Made by a program: the position numbers and the translations under genes. Below the pieces are notes generated by a model that made no database searches, was not told the origin of the DNA, and saw nothing but the letters and a program-made list of their open reading frames with translations. Source: an uncultured Porticoccus sp. (lineage in GTDB: Bacteria > Pseudomonadota > Gammaproteobacteria > Pseudomonadales > Porticoccaceae). Taken from it: 64,000 nt of DNA. The stretch spans positions 124,001 to 188,000 of the forward strand of contig CAMYLT010000005.1 in assembly GCA_947259505.1 (NCBI GenBank). Reading direction: 5' to 3'. This document shows positions 9,359 to 20,070 of the stretch, piece by piece. Numbering within the stretch: the first letter of the stretch is position 1; every line of letters begins with the position of its first letter.

Positions 9359-9886
9359 GTGGATATCACCAGTAATTATTTTGAAATATTCGGTTTGCCC
9401 ATTGGTTATGAGGTCGATCTAGACCTGCTGGCAGAACGTTATCGTGGCCTTCAGCGCCAGTTTCATCCGGACAAATATGCGGATAAGCCTGCCCGTGAGC
9501 AGCGTCTCGCTGAGCAGTATGCCTCCATCCTCAATCAAGCCTACAGTGAATTAAAGTCACCTCTGCAACGAGCGCAGTATCTGCTTCACTTGAAGGGGGT
9601 TGATGCGGCTGGGGATGCGACAATTACTCGCGATCCATCCTTTTTGATGGAGCAAATGGCATTGCGGGAAGCACTCTCAGAGGTGCGGGATGCTGCTGAT
9701 CCCTTTGAAGCCTTGGCGCAGATTGCTGATGATGCATCAGGTCATTACCTAGGGCTGCAAAAGCGATTCACGGGATATATGAAGTCAGATGAGATACAAG
9801 ATGCGCTGGAAACAGTGGCTAAAATGCAGTTTTACAGCAAGCTCCTGAAAGAAGTAACGGCGCTTGAACATGAGTTAGACGAATGA
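9359..9886 (+). CDS. hscB: Fe-S cluster co-chaperone HscB (J-domain)
   Basis: HscB delivers IscU to the chaperone HscA and stimulates its ATPase. It has an N-terminal J-domain with the HPD triad at 36-38 (QRQFHPDKYAD) and the C-terminal three-helix IscU-binding domain. The 175-residue length is normal. The start is GTG with GACGGAGCA upstream. There are 63 bases between iscA and hscB and 16 between hscB and hscA. Confidence 0.96.
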   Translation: MDITSNYFEIFGLPIGYEVDLDLLAERYRGLQRQFHPDKYADKPAREQRLAEQYASILNQAYSELKSPLQRAQYLLHLKGVDAAGDATITRDPSFLMEQMALREALSEVRDAADPFEALAQIADDASGHYLGLQKRFTGYMKSDEIQDALETVAKMQFYSKLLKEVTALEHELDE

Positions 9887-9902
9887 TGGGTGGTAAGTCC
9901 TA

Positions 9903-11771
9903 GTGGTTTTATTGCAGATCTCCGAGCCGGGCCAGTCACCGGAACCTCACCAGCGTCGCCGAGCAGTAGGAATTGACCTCGGAACAACTAATTCTCTGGT
10001 GGCCACGGTCAGAAGTGGTACGCCAGAAACGCTGCCGGACGATAAAGACTGTCATCTGTTGCCCTCAGTTGTTCACTATGCCGCCGATGGCACTGTTACG
10101 GTAGGTCATGACGCTCAGTCAAGGGCAACAGAAGATACGTTGAATACCCTTGCCTCAATCAAGCGTTTTATGGGTCGTGGCACGGCTGATGTGAAAATGC
10201 TGGGCAGTCAGTTGCCCTATGAGTTGGTTGCCGGCGACAGTGGAATGCCTAATTTTCGGACAGTTGCAGGTCATGTCAGCCCAGTTGCAGCGTCAGCTGA
10301 AATTTTGCGGGTGCTGGCTGACCGAGCCGAATCTGCACTTGATGGTCCTCTTGATGGCGCTGTTATCACTGTGCCTGCCTATTTTGACGAGGCTCAGCGT
10401 CAGGCCACCAAAGATGCTGCCACCCTGGCCGGGATTAAAGTATTGCGTTTGCTCAACGAGCCGACCGCAGCAGCAGTTGCCTATGGTCTGGACCAAGGCG
10501 GGGAGGGCATTATCGCCGTTTATGACCTGGGTGGTGGCACGTTTGATATATCCATTTTGCGATTGTCTCACGGGGTGTTTGAAGTGCTGGCAACGGGTGG
10601 TGATTCAGCACTGGGCGGGGATGATTTTGATCACGCCATCGCCGAGTGGTGTTGTGAGCAGGCAGGCCTGGGTACAAATTTAGATCCCGGACAACAGCGC
10701 CAATTGATGGCGGTTGCCCGCCAGGCTAAAGAGACACTGGCTGATCAAGTGGAGATTGGTATTACTGTTTCTGGCTGGCAGGGTCGGCTGGATAGGGAAA
10801 CTCTGAACAGGCTTGCTGATCCGTTGATCGAGAAAACCCTGCGAGCTTGTAGGCGCACCCTTCGAGATGCTGAACTCACGCCCAAAGACATTAGCGCTGT
10901 GGTGATGGTGGGCGGGTCTACTCGCATGCTGCGCGTCAGAGAAGTTGTCGCCGAGACGTTCTCTCGTGAGCCCATGGTTGATATTGATCCGGACTGTGTT
11001 GTCGCGATAGGTGCGGCAATTCAGGCTGATGTGCTGGTGGGCAATAAACCCGGCGACGAAATGCTGCTGTTGGATGTCATTCCGCTGTCTTTGGGACTTG
11101 AAACCATGGGCGGCCTGATGGAAAAAATTATTCATCGCAATACCACTATTCCAGTTGCCAAGGCGCAGGATTTCACCACTTACAAGGATGGGCAGACAGC
11201 AATGGCCATCCACGTTTTACAGGGTGAGCGAGAATTGATTTCCGATTGTCGCTCCCTGGCACGTTTTGAACTGCGCGGAATTCCGCCGATGGTTGCCGGT
11301 GCGGCAAAAATTCGTGTCAAGTTTCAGGTGGATGCGGATGGTCTACTCAATGTGTCCGCAAAGGAGCTGAACAGTGGTGTGGAAGCGCATATTGAGGTGA
11401 AGCCATCTTATGGTCTGAACGATGAGGAAGTTACTCGAATGTTGCGGGAATCCTATACTCATGCGCGCGATGACATGCAATTGCGGGCCCTGAGAGAACA
11501 GCAGGTCGAGGCTGATCGTTTGTATGAAGACCTTAGTTCGGCTATGTCCCAAGACGGCCGGACATTGCTCAATGATAAAGAATACCACTGCCTGGAAGTG
11601 GCGTTGGCGGACCTCAAGCAGGTGCGCGATAGCACCAGCCATCGGGAAATTGCCCGGCACATCGAAATGGTCTCGAAAACCAGTGAGGAATTTGCTGCCA
11701 GGCGAATGAATGCCAGTATTAAAAAAGCTTTGGCAGGGCACAGCCTCGACGAGCTCGATAGGGACATTTGA
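9903..11771 (+). CDS. hscA: Fe-S cluster assembly chaperone HscA (Hsp70 family)
   Basis: HscA is a specialised Hsp70 that drives cluster release from IscU. The nucleotide-binding domain (about 1-385) shows [44 protein letters not shown] and [13 protein letters not shown]; the substrate domain follows (about 390-620). The length of 622 residues compares with 616 in E. coli. The start is GTG. It ends one base before fdx. Confidence 0.97.
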   Translation: MVLLQISEPGQSPEPHQRRRAVGIDLGTTNSLVATVRSGTPETLPDDKDCHLLPSVVHYAADGTVTVGHDAQSRATEDTLNTLASIKRFMGRGTADVKMLGSQLPYELVAGDSGMPNFRTVAGHVSPVAASAEILRVLADRAESALDGPLDGAVITVPAYFDEAQRQATKDAATLAGIKVLRLLNEPTAAAVAYGLDQGGEGIIAVYDLGGGTFDISILRLSHGVFEVLATGGDSALGGDDFDHAIAEWCCEQAGLGTNLDPGQQRQLMAVARQAKETLADQVEIGITVSGWQGRLDRETLNRLADPLIEKTLRACRRTLRDAELTPKDISAVVMVGGSTRMLRVREVVAETFSREPMVDIDPDCVVAIGAAIQADVLVGNKPGDEMLLLDVIPLSLGLETMGGLMEKIIHRNTTIPVAKAQDFTTYKDGQTAMAIHVLQGERELISDCRSLARFELRGIPPMVAGAAKIRVKFQVDADGLLNVSAKELNSGVEAHIEVKPSYGLNDEEVTRMLRESYTHARDDMQLRALREQQVEADRLYEDLSSAMSQDGRTLLNDKEYHCLEVALADLKQVRDSTSHREIARHIEMVSKTSEEFAARRMNASIKKALAGHSLDELDRDI

Positions 11772-11772
11772 T

Positions 11773-12111
11773 ATGCCCAAAATCGTCTTTCTGCCCCACG
11801 AAACTATTTGTCCGGAAGGGGCTGTGATTGAAGTAGAGTCGGGTGAGAGCATTTGTGAAGTGGCTCTGCGTAATGACATTGATATTGAGCATGCCTGTGA
11901 AATGTCCTGTGCCTGTACCACTTGCCATGTCTACATTCGTGAAGGGTTTGCTTCTCTCGAAGAGGCCGATGAGTTGGAGGAAGACTACCTGGATAAAGCT
12001 TGGGGAGTAGATCCTGATTCGCGCCTGAGTTGCCAGGCAGTTGTTGCCGATGAAGACCTGGTTGTTGAAATACCCAAATACACCATCAATATGGTGTCTG
12101 AAAAACATTGA
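11773..12111 (+). CDS. fdx: ISC-system [2Fe-2S] ferredoxin
   Basis: This is an adrenodoxin-type ferredoxin that supplies electrons during cluster assembly on IscU. The 112-residue product carries the cluster ligands Cys42, Cys48, Cys51 and Cys87 (ACEMSCACTTCHVYI and SRLSCQAV), plus the additional conserved Cys46. The ATG lies one base after the hscA stop, so the two genes are probably translationally coupled. Confidence 0.97.
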   Translation: MPKIVFLPHETICPEGAVIEVESGESICEVALRNDIDIEHACEMSCACTTCHVYIREGFASLEEADELEEDYLDKAWGVDPDSRLSCQAVVADEDLVVEIPKYTINMVSEKH

Positions 12112-12124
12112 TCGGAATATGACC

Positions 12125-12325
12125 ATGACTCTCAAATGGACCGATGTGTTGGATCTTGCGATTGAGTTATCAGAGACTCATCCGGATGTGGATCCCCATT
12201 ACGTGAATTTTGTTGATTTGCGCAATTGGGTGCTGGCATTAGAGGATTTTGATGATGATCCACAACGATGTGGAGAAAAAATCCTCGAGGCTATCCAGAT
12301 GGCATGGATTGAAGAACTCGATTAG
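12125..12325 (+). CDS. iscX: Fe-S assembly protein IscX
   Basis: IscX is a small acidic protein that binds IscS and iron and modulates desulfurase activity. The product from this ATG is 66 residues, the same length as E. coli IscX, and keeps the N-terminal LKWTD and the central LEDFDDDPQ and EKILEAIQ motifs. GGA lies 8 bases upstream; another in-frame ATG 6 bases earlier would add two residues. This is the last gene of the isc operon. Confidence 0.95.
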   Translation: MTLKWTDVLDLAIELSETHPDVDPHYVNFVDLRNWVLALEDFDDDPQRCGEKILEAIQMAWIEELD

Positions 12326-12362
12326 AATAGTGCGCAGAATAAATGTTGGCTAAGGGGTATGG

Positions 12363-14228
12363 ATGAGCTCTAAAGAAGAGCTTTATAAAGTGCTGGTTGA
12401 ATCAGTACCCTACGGCACTCTTTTCTTTGCCTACGGCGTCTGCGTCGACGCCAACCAAAACGCCCTAAAACTACTTGGCTGTGACCTGAAGCAGCTGATA
12501 GGTGCATCCCTAGATAGTATTACCGGTGATGAATCCACTGCACTGGTAGACCTGAAGCTGCAACTCAAAAAAGCTCTACGGGATCGCCGTGAGCACATCA
12601 GTTGGACGTACCCCGGTGATGGCTATGATGGCCCGATTGACGTTGCGGTGGTATATGTCTCCGATGATGGCAAGGAGCTGGTCGTTACGCTCAACAGCCA
12701 GCTTGCCGGGGGAGGTGTCTCTTCAACTGCTCCGACAGATTCAAGGCATCAAGTGGATACTTCAGCGCATGCTGACGAAGTTGTCCCCACTGATAAAAAT
12801 CAACGGCGCCAACGTAACCCGTCTATGCGGCGCGAATCGCCAAGTAGTGATGAAGTCATTGTCATAGATGACGGACAGATTGTTTCCGAGCGCCGCGTAT
12901 CTGATCGGCGACTCAACAAGGGTTCTGATCATTATTTTGATGGTTTAACCAGCCTCCCTAATCGTCAGATGTTGGCGGAATCTCTTAACGAATTTCTCGA
13001 AGAGCATGCTGGGCAGCCGGTCTGTGCAGCGGTGATGATGCTGGATCTGGATCATTTCAAGGATATCAATGATTCCTGGGGACACACTGTTGGTGATCAG
13101 GTCATCAAAAAAATAGGGCAAGCTCTGTCCAGTTTGGTTGGTGGTGAGAATATGCTGGCGAGAATGAGTGGTGATGAATTCGTTCTATTCATCCCCGAAC
13201 TGTCTGGGGATACGTCTAAAGCTGCCTGGGATGCTCAAGCCATTGCCGAGAAACTAGGTGAGGCAGTAGCGAGTCCGGTCTTTCTGGATGGGCACGAAGT
13301 GATTCTTACTGCCAGTATTGGTATAGCTCTACTCACTGACGCCACACTTACTGCGGATCGGCTGCTGCAGTATGCCGACACGGCTATGTACGAAGCAAAG
13401 CGCAAGGGTCGTAATAGCATTGCTTTTTTTGACCCGAGTATTACCGAAAAGGCACAACGTCAGATCGGCATGAATACCCGACTGCGCAAGGCCATGGATA
13501 ACCACGAATTTGTATTGTATATCCAGCCGCAGATATCTGTGGAAACCGGCCAGTTGCTTGGTGGGGAAGCGCTGTTGCGTTGGATGAACTCGGACAAGAT
13601 TAACAATATGCCTTCAGAGTTTATTCCGGTACTGGAGTCGTCCGGTTTGATTGTGGATGTCGGTCGTTGGGTGATTAGAACGTCCTGTGAGTACATTCGC
13701 AACTTTATTGACATGGGTATCTGGCAGGACCATATGCGCTTGGGTATCAATATTAGCCCGCGTCAGTTCCGAGATCCGCAGTTACTGGACATCGTTCAGC
13801 ACAGCATGAGCAGCTACAACATCGATCCCAGATTCCTGAATTTTGAAGTGACAGAAAGTCTGGTGATTGAAGATGTGGAAGAGGCGATCAAGAAAATGGA
13901 GGCCATTAAGGCTTTGGGTTCAATGTTCTCTATCGACGATTTTGGTATTGGTTACTCCTCCATGATTTATCTGAAGCGGCTGCCTTTCGATCAGCTCAAA
14001 ATTGACCGTGAATTTATCCGCAATATTCATCGAGACTCAGAGAGCAGGGGCATTGTCGAGGCCATTATGGCCGTATCAAAACAGTATGGTTTAAAGGTGA
14101 CTGCGGAAGGTGTAGAAAACCAGGAAGCCCTGGATATTCTCCGTGAGCTTGGCTGTCATTCATACCAGGGTGCGCATTTCAGTATGCCGGTACCCTGTGA
14201 GCGCTTTACCAAATTGCTGGCTGCCTAG
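12363..14228 (+). CDS. PAS-GGDEF-EAL cyclic-di-GMP signalling protein
   Basis: The 621-residue protein has a PAS-like sensor domain (about 5-115), a charged low-complexity linker (about 120-190), a GGDEF domain (about 190-355; signature SGDEF at 269-273, an acceptable variant) and an EAL domain (about 370-620; EALLRW at 402, FEVTESL, IDDFGIGYSSMIYLK, DREFI, TAEGVEN). The EAL catalytic motifs look intact, so phosphodiesterase activity is likely; cyclase activity is possible. No RxxD inhibitory site is seen before SGDEF. No membrane segment is seen, so it is cytoplasmic. AAGGGGT precedes the ATG. It sits between iscX and ndk, which are usually adjacent in related genomes, so it looks like an insertion into a conserved block. 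Confidence 0.93.
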   Translation: MSSKEELYKVLVESVPYGTLFFAYGVCVDANQNALKLLGCDLKQLIGASLDSITGDESTALVDLKLQLKKALRDRREHISWTYPGDGYDGPIDVAVVYVSDDGKELVVTLNSQLAGGGVSSTAPTDSRHQVDTSAHADEVVPTDKNQRRQRNPSMRRESPSSDEVIVIDDGQIVSERRVSDRRLNKGSDHYFDGLTSLPNRQMLAESLNEFLEEHAGQPVCAAVMMLDLDHFKDINDSWGHTVGDQVIKKIGQALSSLVGGENMLARMSGDEFVLFIPELSGDTSKAAWDAQAIAEKLGEAVASPVFLDGHEVILTASIGIALLTDATLTADRLLQYADTAMYEAKRKGRNSIAFFDPSITEKAQRQIGMNTRLRKAMDNHEFVLYIQPQISVETGQLLGGEALLRWMNSDKINNMPSEFIPVLESSGLIVDVGRWVIRTSCEYIRNFIDMGIWQDHMRLGINISPRQFRDPQLLDIVQHSMSSYNIDPRFLNFEVTESLVIEDVEEAIKKMEAIKALGSMFSIDDFGIGYSSMIYLKRLPFDQLKIDREFIRNIHRDSESRGIVEAIMAVSKQYGLKVTAEGVENQEALDILRELGCHSYQGAHFSMPVPCERFTKLLAA

Positions 14229-14264
14229 TCGGAAGGTATTAGCGGAAATGGCTTCGGCTATTCC

Positions 14265-14293
14265 TTGTAACCCATTGTATCGGAGCGTAAAAT
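14265..14293 (+). promoter_or_regulatory. Candidate sigma-70 promoter for ndk
   Basis: TTGTAA and TAAAAT hexamers are separated by exactly 17 bases, about 80 bases before the ndk start codon. They lie in the 146-base gap after the GGDEF-EAL gene. This would make ndk the first gene of the rlmN-pilW-rodZ-ispG transcript. The call rests on sequence match only. Confidence 0.5.
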
Positions 14294-14374
14294 GCCCCCC
14301 TTTTGATGCGGTGGCCGGGCTGAATGGAGGCGTGGCTTGCCGGGTTGTACACATACCCCCTCTGGAGACCATTA

Positions 14375-14800
14375 ATGGCTATCGAACGTACCCTTTCTAT
14401 CATCAAGCCCGACGCAGTTGCTAAAAATGTTATCGGTAAAATTTACAACCGTTTTGAAGAAGCCGGGCTGAAAATTGTGGCGGCAAAAATGCTGCACCTC
14501 TCCGATGAGAAGGCCGGCGGTTTTTACGCAGAACACCAAGAACGTCCGTTTTATGGCGACCTGGTGGGCTTCATGACTTCTGGTCCAGTTATGGTTCAGG
14601 TATTGGAAGGTGAAAATGCCGTTACCGTCAACCGCGATCTGATGGGTGCCACCAATCCCAAGGAAGCTGCTGCGGGAACAATTCGTGCAGATTTTGCTGA
14701 ATCAATTGACGCAAATGCGGTCCATGGTTCTGATTCCACAACTTCTGCCGCACGTGAAGTGGCCTATTTCTTCGCTGAAGATGAAATCTGCCCCCGCTAA
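14375..14800 (+). CDS. ndk: Nucleoside diphosphate kinase
   Basis: Ndk balances nucleoside triphosphate pools by phosphate transfer through a phospho-histidine. The active-site motif NAVHGSDS holds His117; the N-terminus [20 protein letters not shown] is typical. The 141-residue length is standard. The ATG has TCTGGAGAC upstream; the frame is open for a further 51 bases but without conserved sequence. It begins the conserved ndk-rlmN-pilW block. Confidence 0.97.
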   Translation: MAIERTLSIIKPDAVAKNVIGKIYNRFEEAGLKIVAAKMLHLSDEKAGGFYAEHQERPFYGDLVGFMTSGPVMVQVLEGENAVTVNRDLMGATNPKEAAAGTIRADFAESIDANAVHGSDSTTSAAREVAYFFAEDEICPR

Positions 14801-14837
14801 CCATGCCGAAGAAAAATGCCGTGAGGCAGGATAACTG

Positions 14838-16001
14838 ATGACATCAGTCAATGCTGACATCAATCAGGCAGTGGAGCCCCAGCAGGAGAAAGTAAACCTG
14901 CTGGGGCTTTCTGCTGAAAAACTGGTCGAGTTTTTTGCCGCACTGGGCGAAAAGCCATTTCGTGCCACCCAATTATTGAAGTGGATACATCAGCTCGGTG
15001 TGGACGATTTCGAGCAGATGACCAATCTATCTAAAGCTTTGCGTCAGAAGCTAAAGGAAAAGGCTGAAATCAGGGCGCCCGAGGTTGTGTCCCGACACGA
15101 CTCAGCAGATGGCACTCGCAAATGGATAATCAGGGTAACCGGCGGAAGTTGTATTGAAACGGTCTTCATCCCGGAGAAAGATCGCGGCACACTTTGTGTT
15201 TCATCACAGGTAGGCTGCTCTCTGGACTGTAGTTTCTGTGCAACGGGTAAGCAGGGTTTTAATCGTGATTTGACGGCAGCAGAAATTATCGGTCAGGTAT
15301 GGATTGCCGCCAAATCCTTTGATTCCCTGGGTGTGGGTGCCGAAAGAGTTGTCAGCAATGTAGTGATGATGGGCATGGGTGAACCGTTGTTGAATTTTGA
15401 CAACGTGGTCGATGCCATGTCATTAATGTTGCACGACTGCGCCTATGGTTTATCCAAGCGCAGGGTGACGCTAAGTACTTCAGGTGTGGTGCCAGCGCTG
15501 GATCGATTGGGGGATGTGTCGGATGTTTCATTGGCCATTTCACTGCATGCGCCGAATGATAGATTGCGGGATGAGCTTGTACCCATCAACCGTAAATATC
15601 CGATTGCTATGTTGCTTGATTCCGCCCGTCGCTATTTAGATAAAATGCCTGATACCCATCGTAAAATCACCGTCGAATACACGCTGATGGATCAGGTCAA
15701 TGACCGTGATGAACATGCTCGAGAACTGGCTAAGTTACTCAAAGATATTCCTTGTAAGATTAACCTGATTCCATTCAACCCGTTTGCCCAGTCAGATTAT
15801 CGACGGGTGACTAACACCGCCTTGCAGCGTTTTCGGGATATTCTCCACAGAGAAGGTTATACCGTTACTGTCCGCACCACTCGTGGTGACGATATCGCCG
15901 CGGCCTGTGGACAACTGGCGGGCACAGTGAATGACAAAACACGTCGCAGCGAACGTTACCAGCGTCAGGCTGAGGAAACGCCCATCAGGTTCGTGAGTTA
16001 A
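14838..16001 (+). CDS. rlmN: Dual-specificity 23S rRNA/tRNA adenine C2-methyltransferase RlmN
   Basis: This radical-SAM enzyme methylates A2503 of 23S rRNA and A37 of some tRNAs. Cluster cysteines are Cys127, Cys131 and Cys134 ([15 protein letters not shown]); the two mechanistic cysteines are visible as Cys120 (RGTLC) and Cys357 ([10 protein letters not shown]). The length of 387 residues compares with 384 in E. coli. It is followed by pilW after 34 bases. Confidence 0.97.
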   Translation: MTSVNADINQAVEPQQEKVNLLGLSAEKLVEFFAALGEKPFRATQLLKWIHQLGVDDFEQMTNLSKALRQKLKEKAEIRAPEVVSRHDSADGTRKWIIRVTGGSCIETVFIPEKDRGTLCVSSQVGCSLDCSFCATGKQGFNRDLTAAEIIGQVWIAAKSFDSLGVGAERVVSNVVMMGMGEPLLNFDNVVDAMSLMLHDCAYGLSKRRVTLSTSGVVPALDRLGDVSDVSLAISLHAPNDRLRDELVPINRKYPIAMLLDSARRYLDKMPDTHRKITVEYTLMDQVNDRDEHARELAKLLKDIPCKINLIPFNPFAQSDYRRVTNTALQRFRDILHREGYTVTVRTTRGDDIAAACGQLAGTVNDKTRRSERYQRQAEETPIRFVS

Positions 16002-16035
16002 TAGTTGACACAGCTACACCAACGGAGAAGGAAGA

Positions 16036-16830
16036 ATGAAACAGCGGTTAGCTCCAGGTCTCATTGCCTTGTTGTTTTCAGTCGTGATGATAGCTGGTTG
16101 TACCAGTACAACCACGACTAATGGTGTTGCCAGTGCTACTGTGGATAAAGACAAAGCACTTGAAAACCGCCTTCAGCTTGCCCTAGGTTATATGGCTCAG
16201 GGAGATCGGGAAAAGGCTCGGCAGCATCTCGATAAGGCGATGGAAATAGACAGCCGTTCACCTGAAGTACACGATGTCTGGGCGTTGCTATACCAGCAGG
16301 AAATGGAGTTTACGGAAGCCGAGGCTCATTATCAAAAAGCCTTGAGCTACGATCCTACATTTACTCGTGGACGGAACAATTATGGTATGTTTTTGTTGCG
16401 TCAGGAACGTTATGAGGAAGCCTACCAGCAGTTTGTTAAAGGCTCTGAGGATCTGGCCTACCCAAAACGTGGTGAGATTTTTCTTAAGGCAGGAATGACG
16501 GCGGTAAAACTCAATAAACTGGCCGAGGCAGAAGAGGCCTTGCAAAAGGCTGTGGTGCTGGAGCCACAGCTTTCACAACCTTATCTTGAATTGGCTGATA
16601 TTGCCTATCAACGAGGCGATTACCAGCGAGCGAAACTGGTGCTGGAAAAATACAATCAAAGTCGGCGCAGACCGACTCCCAGGGGGCTTTGGCTGGGGGT
16701 AAGACTGGAAAATCAACTTGGCAACAAGGATGCGGAAGCGAGCCAGGGTTTGGCGTTGAGGAACTTGTTCCCCAATTCCCGCGAAAACCAGGAATATCAA
16801 AACTGGCTGAATGATGAAAAACATCGCTAA
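16036..16830 (+). CDS. pilW: Type IV pilus biogenesis/stability lipoprotein PilW (PilF)
   Basis: PilW/PilF is an outer-membrane lipoprotein that helps the PilQ secretin multimerise. The product has 264 residues: a lipoprotein signal with Cys22 (VVMIAGC), then about six TPR repeats (ALGYMAQGDREKARQHLDKA, AEAHYQKALSYDPTFTRGRN, LAEAEEALQKAVVLEPQ). Its position between rlmN and rodZ is conserved in pilus-bearing gammaproteobacteria and supports this call over a generic TPR lipoprotein. It overlaps rodZ by 20 bases. Confidence 0.92.
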   Translation: MKQRLAPGLIALLFSVVMIAGCTSTTTTNGVASATVDKDKALENRLQLALGYMAQGDREKARQHLDKAMEIDSRSPEVHDVWALLYQQEMEFTEAEAHYQKALSYDPTFTRGRNNYGMFLLRQERYEEAYQQFVKGSEDLAYPKRGEIFLKAGMTAVKLNKLAEAEEALQKAVVLEPQLSQPYLELADIAYQRGDYQRAKLVLEKYNQSRRRPTPRGLWLGVRLENQLGNKDAEASQGLALRNLFPNSRENQEYQNWLNDEKHR

Positions 16831-17659
16831 AAATGAAAATCAGGACAAAGATGCCGTACAGACTCCAGTGCCTTCTCCAGGGGAGTTACTGCGACATACT
16901 CGAAAAGATAAGGGGTTTAGTCTTGATGAGGTGGCTCCCCACCTCGGATTGCCATGTCGTGTACTGAGGGCGCTGGAAGACGATGACTACGAACGCCTCC
17001 CAGCCCCGATGTATGTGCGGGGTTACGTGAGGCGTTATTGCGCCCTGCTTGGTATATCGGAAGTACCTGTCTTGGAGATGGTCGACCAGCAATTGACTCA
17101 CAAGGGGATAGAGGATCATGCCTTAGCCCTTAGGTTGCCTATGGCTCCAAAAAAGAAAATACGACCGGTATTAATCCTTATACCATTGATCGTGATGTTG
17201 TTGGTGGCAGCGGCAGCCCTTGTGTGGGCAATGCAATCTTCGGAAAGCATCAGTTTGTCTTCTATAGACAAGCCCCAGACTACATTTCAACCTGCGGTTG
17301 AAATGAGTGCCCTGACCAGTGAAAACGATAATGACAATGAACAGAATTTCAGCGAGCCAGAGCCTAGACTGCAAGCCATGAATGAGGCGGGTGATGATGG
17401 TATGCGCACTTTGGCTGTCCACATTATTCAGCAGAGTTGGGTTGAAGTGTTTGATGCCAATGGTGATATGTTAGTGGCCGATATCAAACCTTCTGGAACC
17501 AATCTGGAAATCACCGGACTTGCACCTTTCAGTGTGACGCTGGGTTATGCTCCTGGTGTTCAGCTAACTTTTTCCGGTCAGCCAGTGCCAGTGAGAGCAA
17601 TTTCCAGTGACAATACTGCGACTTTGCACATTGGTGATGAGTACGCTGAGGAGCGTTAG
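16811..17659 (+). CDS. rodZ: Cell-shape protein RodZ
   Basis: RodZ links the MreB cytoskeleton to the elongasome. The 282-residue product has a cytoplasmic Cro/CI-type helix-turn-helix (about 22-95, GELLRHTRKDKGFSLDEVAP, MYVRGYVRRYCALLGI), one membrane segment (about 119-141), an acidic linker, and a periplasmic DUF4115 domain (about 195-275, QQSWVEVFDANGDMLVADI). The start is the first of two tandem ATG codons, inside the end of pilW; no other in-frame start fits. This overlap suggests translational coupling. Confidence 0.94.
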   Translation: MMKNIAKNENQDKDAVQTPVPSPGELLRHTRKDKGFSLDEVAPHLGLPCRVLRALEDDDYERLPAPMYVRGYVRRYCALLGISEVPVLEMVDQQLTHKGIEDHALALRLPMAPKKKIRPVLILIPLIVMLLVAAAALVWAMQSSESISLSSIDKPQTTFQPAVEMSALTSENDNDNEQNFSEPEPRLQAMNEAGDDGMRTLAVHIIQQSWVEVFDANGDMLVADIKPSGTNLEITGLAPFSVTLGYAPGVQLTFSGQPVPVRAISSDNTATLHIGDEYAEER

Positions 17660-17666
17660 TTAATCC

Positions 17667-18779
17667 ATGCATTTTGAATCACCCATAGTTCGCAGGAAGT
17701 CTCGTCAGATCATGGTGGGCAATGTACCGGTAGGTGGTGATGCGCCTATTTCTGTCCAGAGCATGACCAACACCGAAACGACTGATGTGGCGGCCACCGT
17801 ACGACAAATTAACAAATTGGTGGCTGCCGGTGCTGACATCGTACGTGTTTCTGTCCCCACCATGGAGGCCGCCGAGGCTTTTGGTGCTATCAAGAAGCAA
17901 GTCACGGTTCCGCTAGTAGCAGACATCCATTTTGATTACCGTATTGCCTTGCGGGTTGCAGATCTGGGCGTAGATTGCCTGCGTATCAACCCAGGTAATA
18001 TTGGAAGGGAAAAACGCATTCAGGCGGTGGTGGAGAAAGCCCGTGACCTGAATATTCCGATTCGAATTGGCGTCAATGCCGGCTCGCTTGAGAAAGACCT
18101 GCAAAAAAAATATGGTGAGCCAACTCCCGATGCGCTAGTGGAATCCGCCATGCGCCATGTGGAGATTCTCGATAGCTTTGATTTTCACAATTTCAAGTTG
18201 AGCTTGAAGGCCTCTGATATCTTTATGGCCGTGGCGGCCTATCGCAAGATCTCCACCCTGATCGATAATCCACTGCATTTGGGTATTACAGAAGCGGGTG
18301 GATTGCGAGGCGGTACTGTCAAATCTTCCATCGGACTTGGACTGCTGTTGATGGATGGTATAGGAGACACCATACGCGTCTCTTTGGCTGCCGACCCCGT
18401 TGAGGAAGTAAAGGTTGGCTGGGATATGCTGCGAAGTCTCAAGCTGCGCAGCAAAGGTATTAACTTTATCGCCTGTCCCAGTTGTTCACGGCAGAATTTT
18501 GACGTGGTCAAGACCATGAATGAGCTGGAAACCCGCCTGGAAGACATCACCGTTCCCATGGATGTGGCGGTGATCGGCTGTATCGTCAACGGTCCTGGTG
18601 AAGCAAAAGAGGTCGACCTAGGGCTGACGGGTGGTACACCCAACAATTTGGTCTATATCGATGGTCAGCCCAGCCAAAAACTCGGCCAGGAAAATCTGGT
18701 GGATGAGCTGGAGAGATTGATCCGCAATAAAGCGAACCAGAAGGTCGCACAACAAGAAAACCTGATAGCGAAGTCCTGA
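17667..18779 (+). CDS. ispG: 4-hydroxy-3-methylbut-2-en-1-yl diphosphate synthase IspG
   Basis: IspG carries out the penultimate step of the MEP isoprenoid pathway with a [4Fe-4S] cluster. The ligand motifs CPSCSRQ and [14 protein letters not shown] are present, along with [15 protein letters not shown] at the N-terminus. The length of 370 residues is close to E. coli (372). Its stop overlaps the hisS start by one base (TGATG). The C-terminal tail is short and lysine-rich. Confidence 0.97.
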   Translation: MHFESPIVRRKSRQIMVGNVPVGGDAPISVQSMTNTETTDVAATVRQINKLVAAGADIVRVSVPTMEAAEAFGAIKKQVTVPLVADIHFDYRIALRVADLGVDCLRINPGNIGREKRIQAVVEKARDLNIPIRIGVNAGSLEKDLQKKYGEPTPDALVESAMRHVEILDSFDFHNFKLSLKASDIFMAVAAYRKISTLIDNPLHLGITEAGGLRGGTVKSSIGLGLLLMDGIGDTIRVSLAADPVEEVKVGWDMLRSLKLRSKGINFIACPSCSRQNFDVVKTMNELETRLEDITVPMDVAVIGCIVNGPGEAKEVDLGLTGGTPNNLVYIDGQPSQKLGQENLVDELERLIRNKANQKVAQQENLIAKS

Positions 18780-20068
18780 TGAAAAAAATTCAATCCATTC
18801 GGGGGATGAATGATCTTCTTCCCGAGGAATCTCCCGTTTGGCAGTATCTGGAAAAAACAGTCGCTCAACTGCTGGGTCGTTACGGTTACCGAGAAATTCG
18901 GTTTCCTATTCTCGAACCCACAGAATTGTTCAAACGCACTATTGGTGAAGTGACCGATATTGTCGAGAAAGAGATGTACACCTTCGACGACCGCAACGGG
19001 GAGAGTGTTACCCTTCGGCCAGAAGGCACTGCAGGCTGTGTTCGTGCCTGTGAGCAACATGGTTTGACGTTTAATCAGACACAACGTCTTTGGTACCAAG
19101 GGCCGATGTTTCGCTATGAACGTCCTCAAAAAGGGCGGCTGCGTCAATTTCACCAGATCGGTGTGGAGGTGTTTGGTCTGGACGGACCGGATGTTGATGC
19201 CGAATTATTGGCGATGATCTGGCGTCTCTGGCAGCAACTGGGTATCGACAAGTTGGTGACGCTGCAAGTGAACTCACTAGGTACCAGCGAGTCCCGTGGT
19301 CGCTATCGTGAAGCACTGGTGACCTATCTGGAACAGCGCAAGGAGCAGCTGGATGAAGATAGCCAGCGCCGCCTCTATAGCAATCCCATGCGTATTCTGG
19401 ACAGTAAAAGTGCTGATACACAGGCACTTCTGAACGAAGCGCCGCGCCTTGAAGATTTCCTCGAGGATGAATCAAGAGATCACTTCAGCCAATTGTGTGC
19501 TCTTCTGGATGGGGTAGGCATTCCTTATCAGGTAAATAATCGCCTGGTACGGGGGCTGGATTACTATGGCAAGACAGTTTTCGAGTGGGTGACTGATGCG
19601 TTGGGGGCACAAGGTACAGTCTGTGCCGGTGGTCGTTATGACGGATTGGTTGAACAATTGGGCGGTAAGCACACGCCAGCAGTGGGCTTCGCCATGGGCA
19701 TTGAGCGCCTGGTATTGTTGCTTGACGTCGCTGGTGTGGTACCGGATAGTATCGGCCGGCAAGTGGATGTCTACCTTTTGGCCGCCGGGAATGTCCAGGT
19801 AGAGGCATTGCGTCTGGGGGAAACCCTGCGTAGCCAGTGCCCACAATTGCGTATTTTGAACCATTGCGGTGGTGGCAGTTTCAAGAGCCAAATGAAAAAA
19901 GCTGATCGATGTGGTGCGCAAGTTGCGCTGCTCCTTGGCGAGGATGAGGCAGCTAGCGGTCAGATATCGGTTAAGTTCCTGCGCCAGGACAAACCACAGC
20001 AAAGCATGACTATTGCCGAGGCCGTGGTCTTGCTAAACCAACAAATTTTAAGTGAAGACGAGGATTAA
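18779..20068 (+). CDS. hisS: Histidine-tRNA ligase
   Basis: HisRS is a class II synthetase. Motif 2 ([21 protein letters not shown]), the histidine A motifs ([25 protein letters not shown]) and the C-terminal anticodon-binding domain ([12 protein letters not shown] onward) are visible. The length of 429 residues is normal. It overlaps ispG by one base and precedes yfgM by two bases, so it is part of the same operon. Confidence 0.97.
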   Translation: MKKIQSIRGMNDLLPEESPVWQYLEKTVAQLLGRYGYREIRFPILEPTELFKRTIGEVTDIVEKEMYTFDDRNGESVTLRPEGTAGCVRACEQHGLTFNQTQRLWYQGPMFRYERPQKGRLRQFHQIGVEVFGLDGPDVDAELLAMIWRLWQQLGIDKLVTLQVNSLGTSESRGRYREALVTYLEQRKEQLDEDSQRRLYSNPMRILDSKSADTQALLNEAPRLEDFLEDESRDHFSQLCALLDGVGIPYQVNNRLVRGLDYYGKTVFEWVTDALGAQGTVCAGGRYDGLVEQLGGKHTPAVGFAMGIERLVLLLDVAGVVPDSIGRQVDVYLLAAGNVQVEALRLGETLRSQCPQLRILNHCGGGSFKSQMKKADRCGAQVALLLGEDEAASGQISVKFLRQDKPQQSMTIAEAVVLLNQQILSEDED

Positions 20069-20070
20069 GA

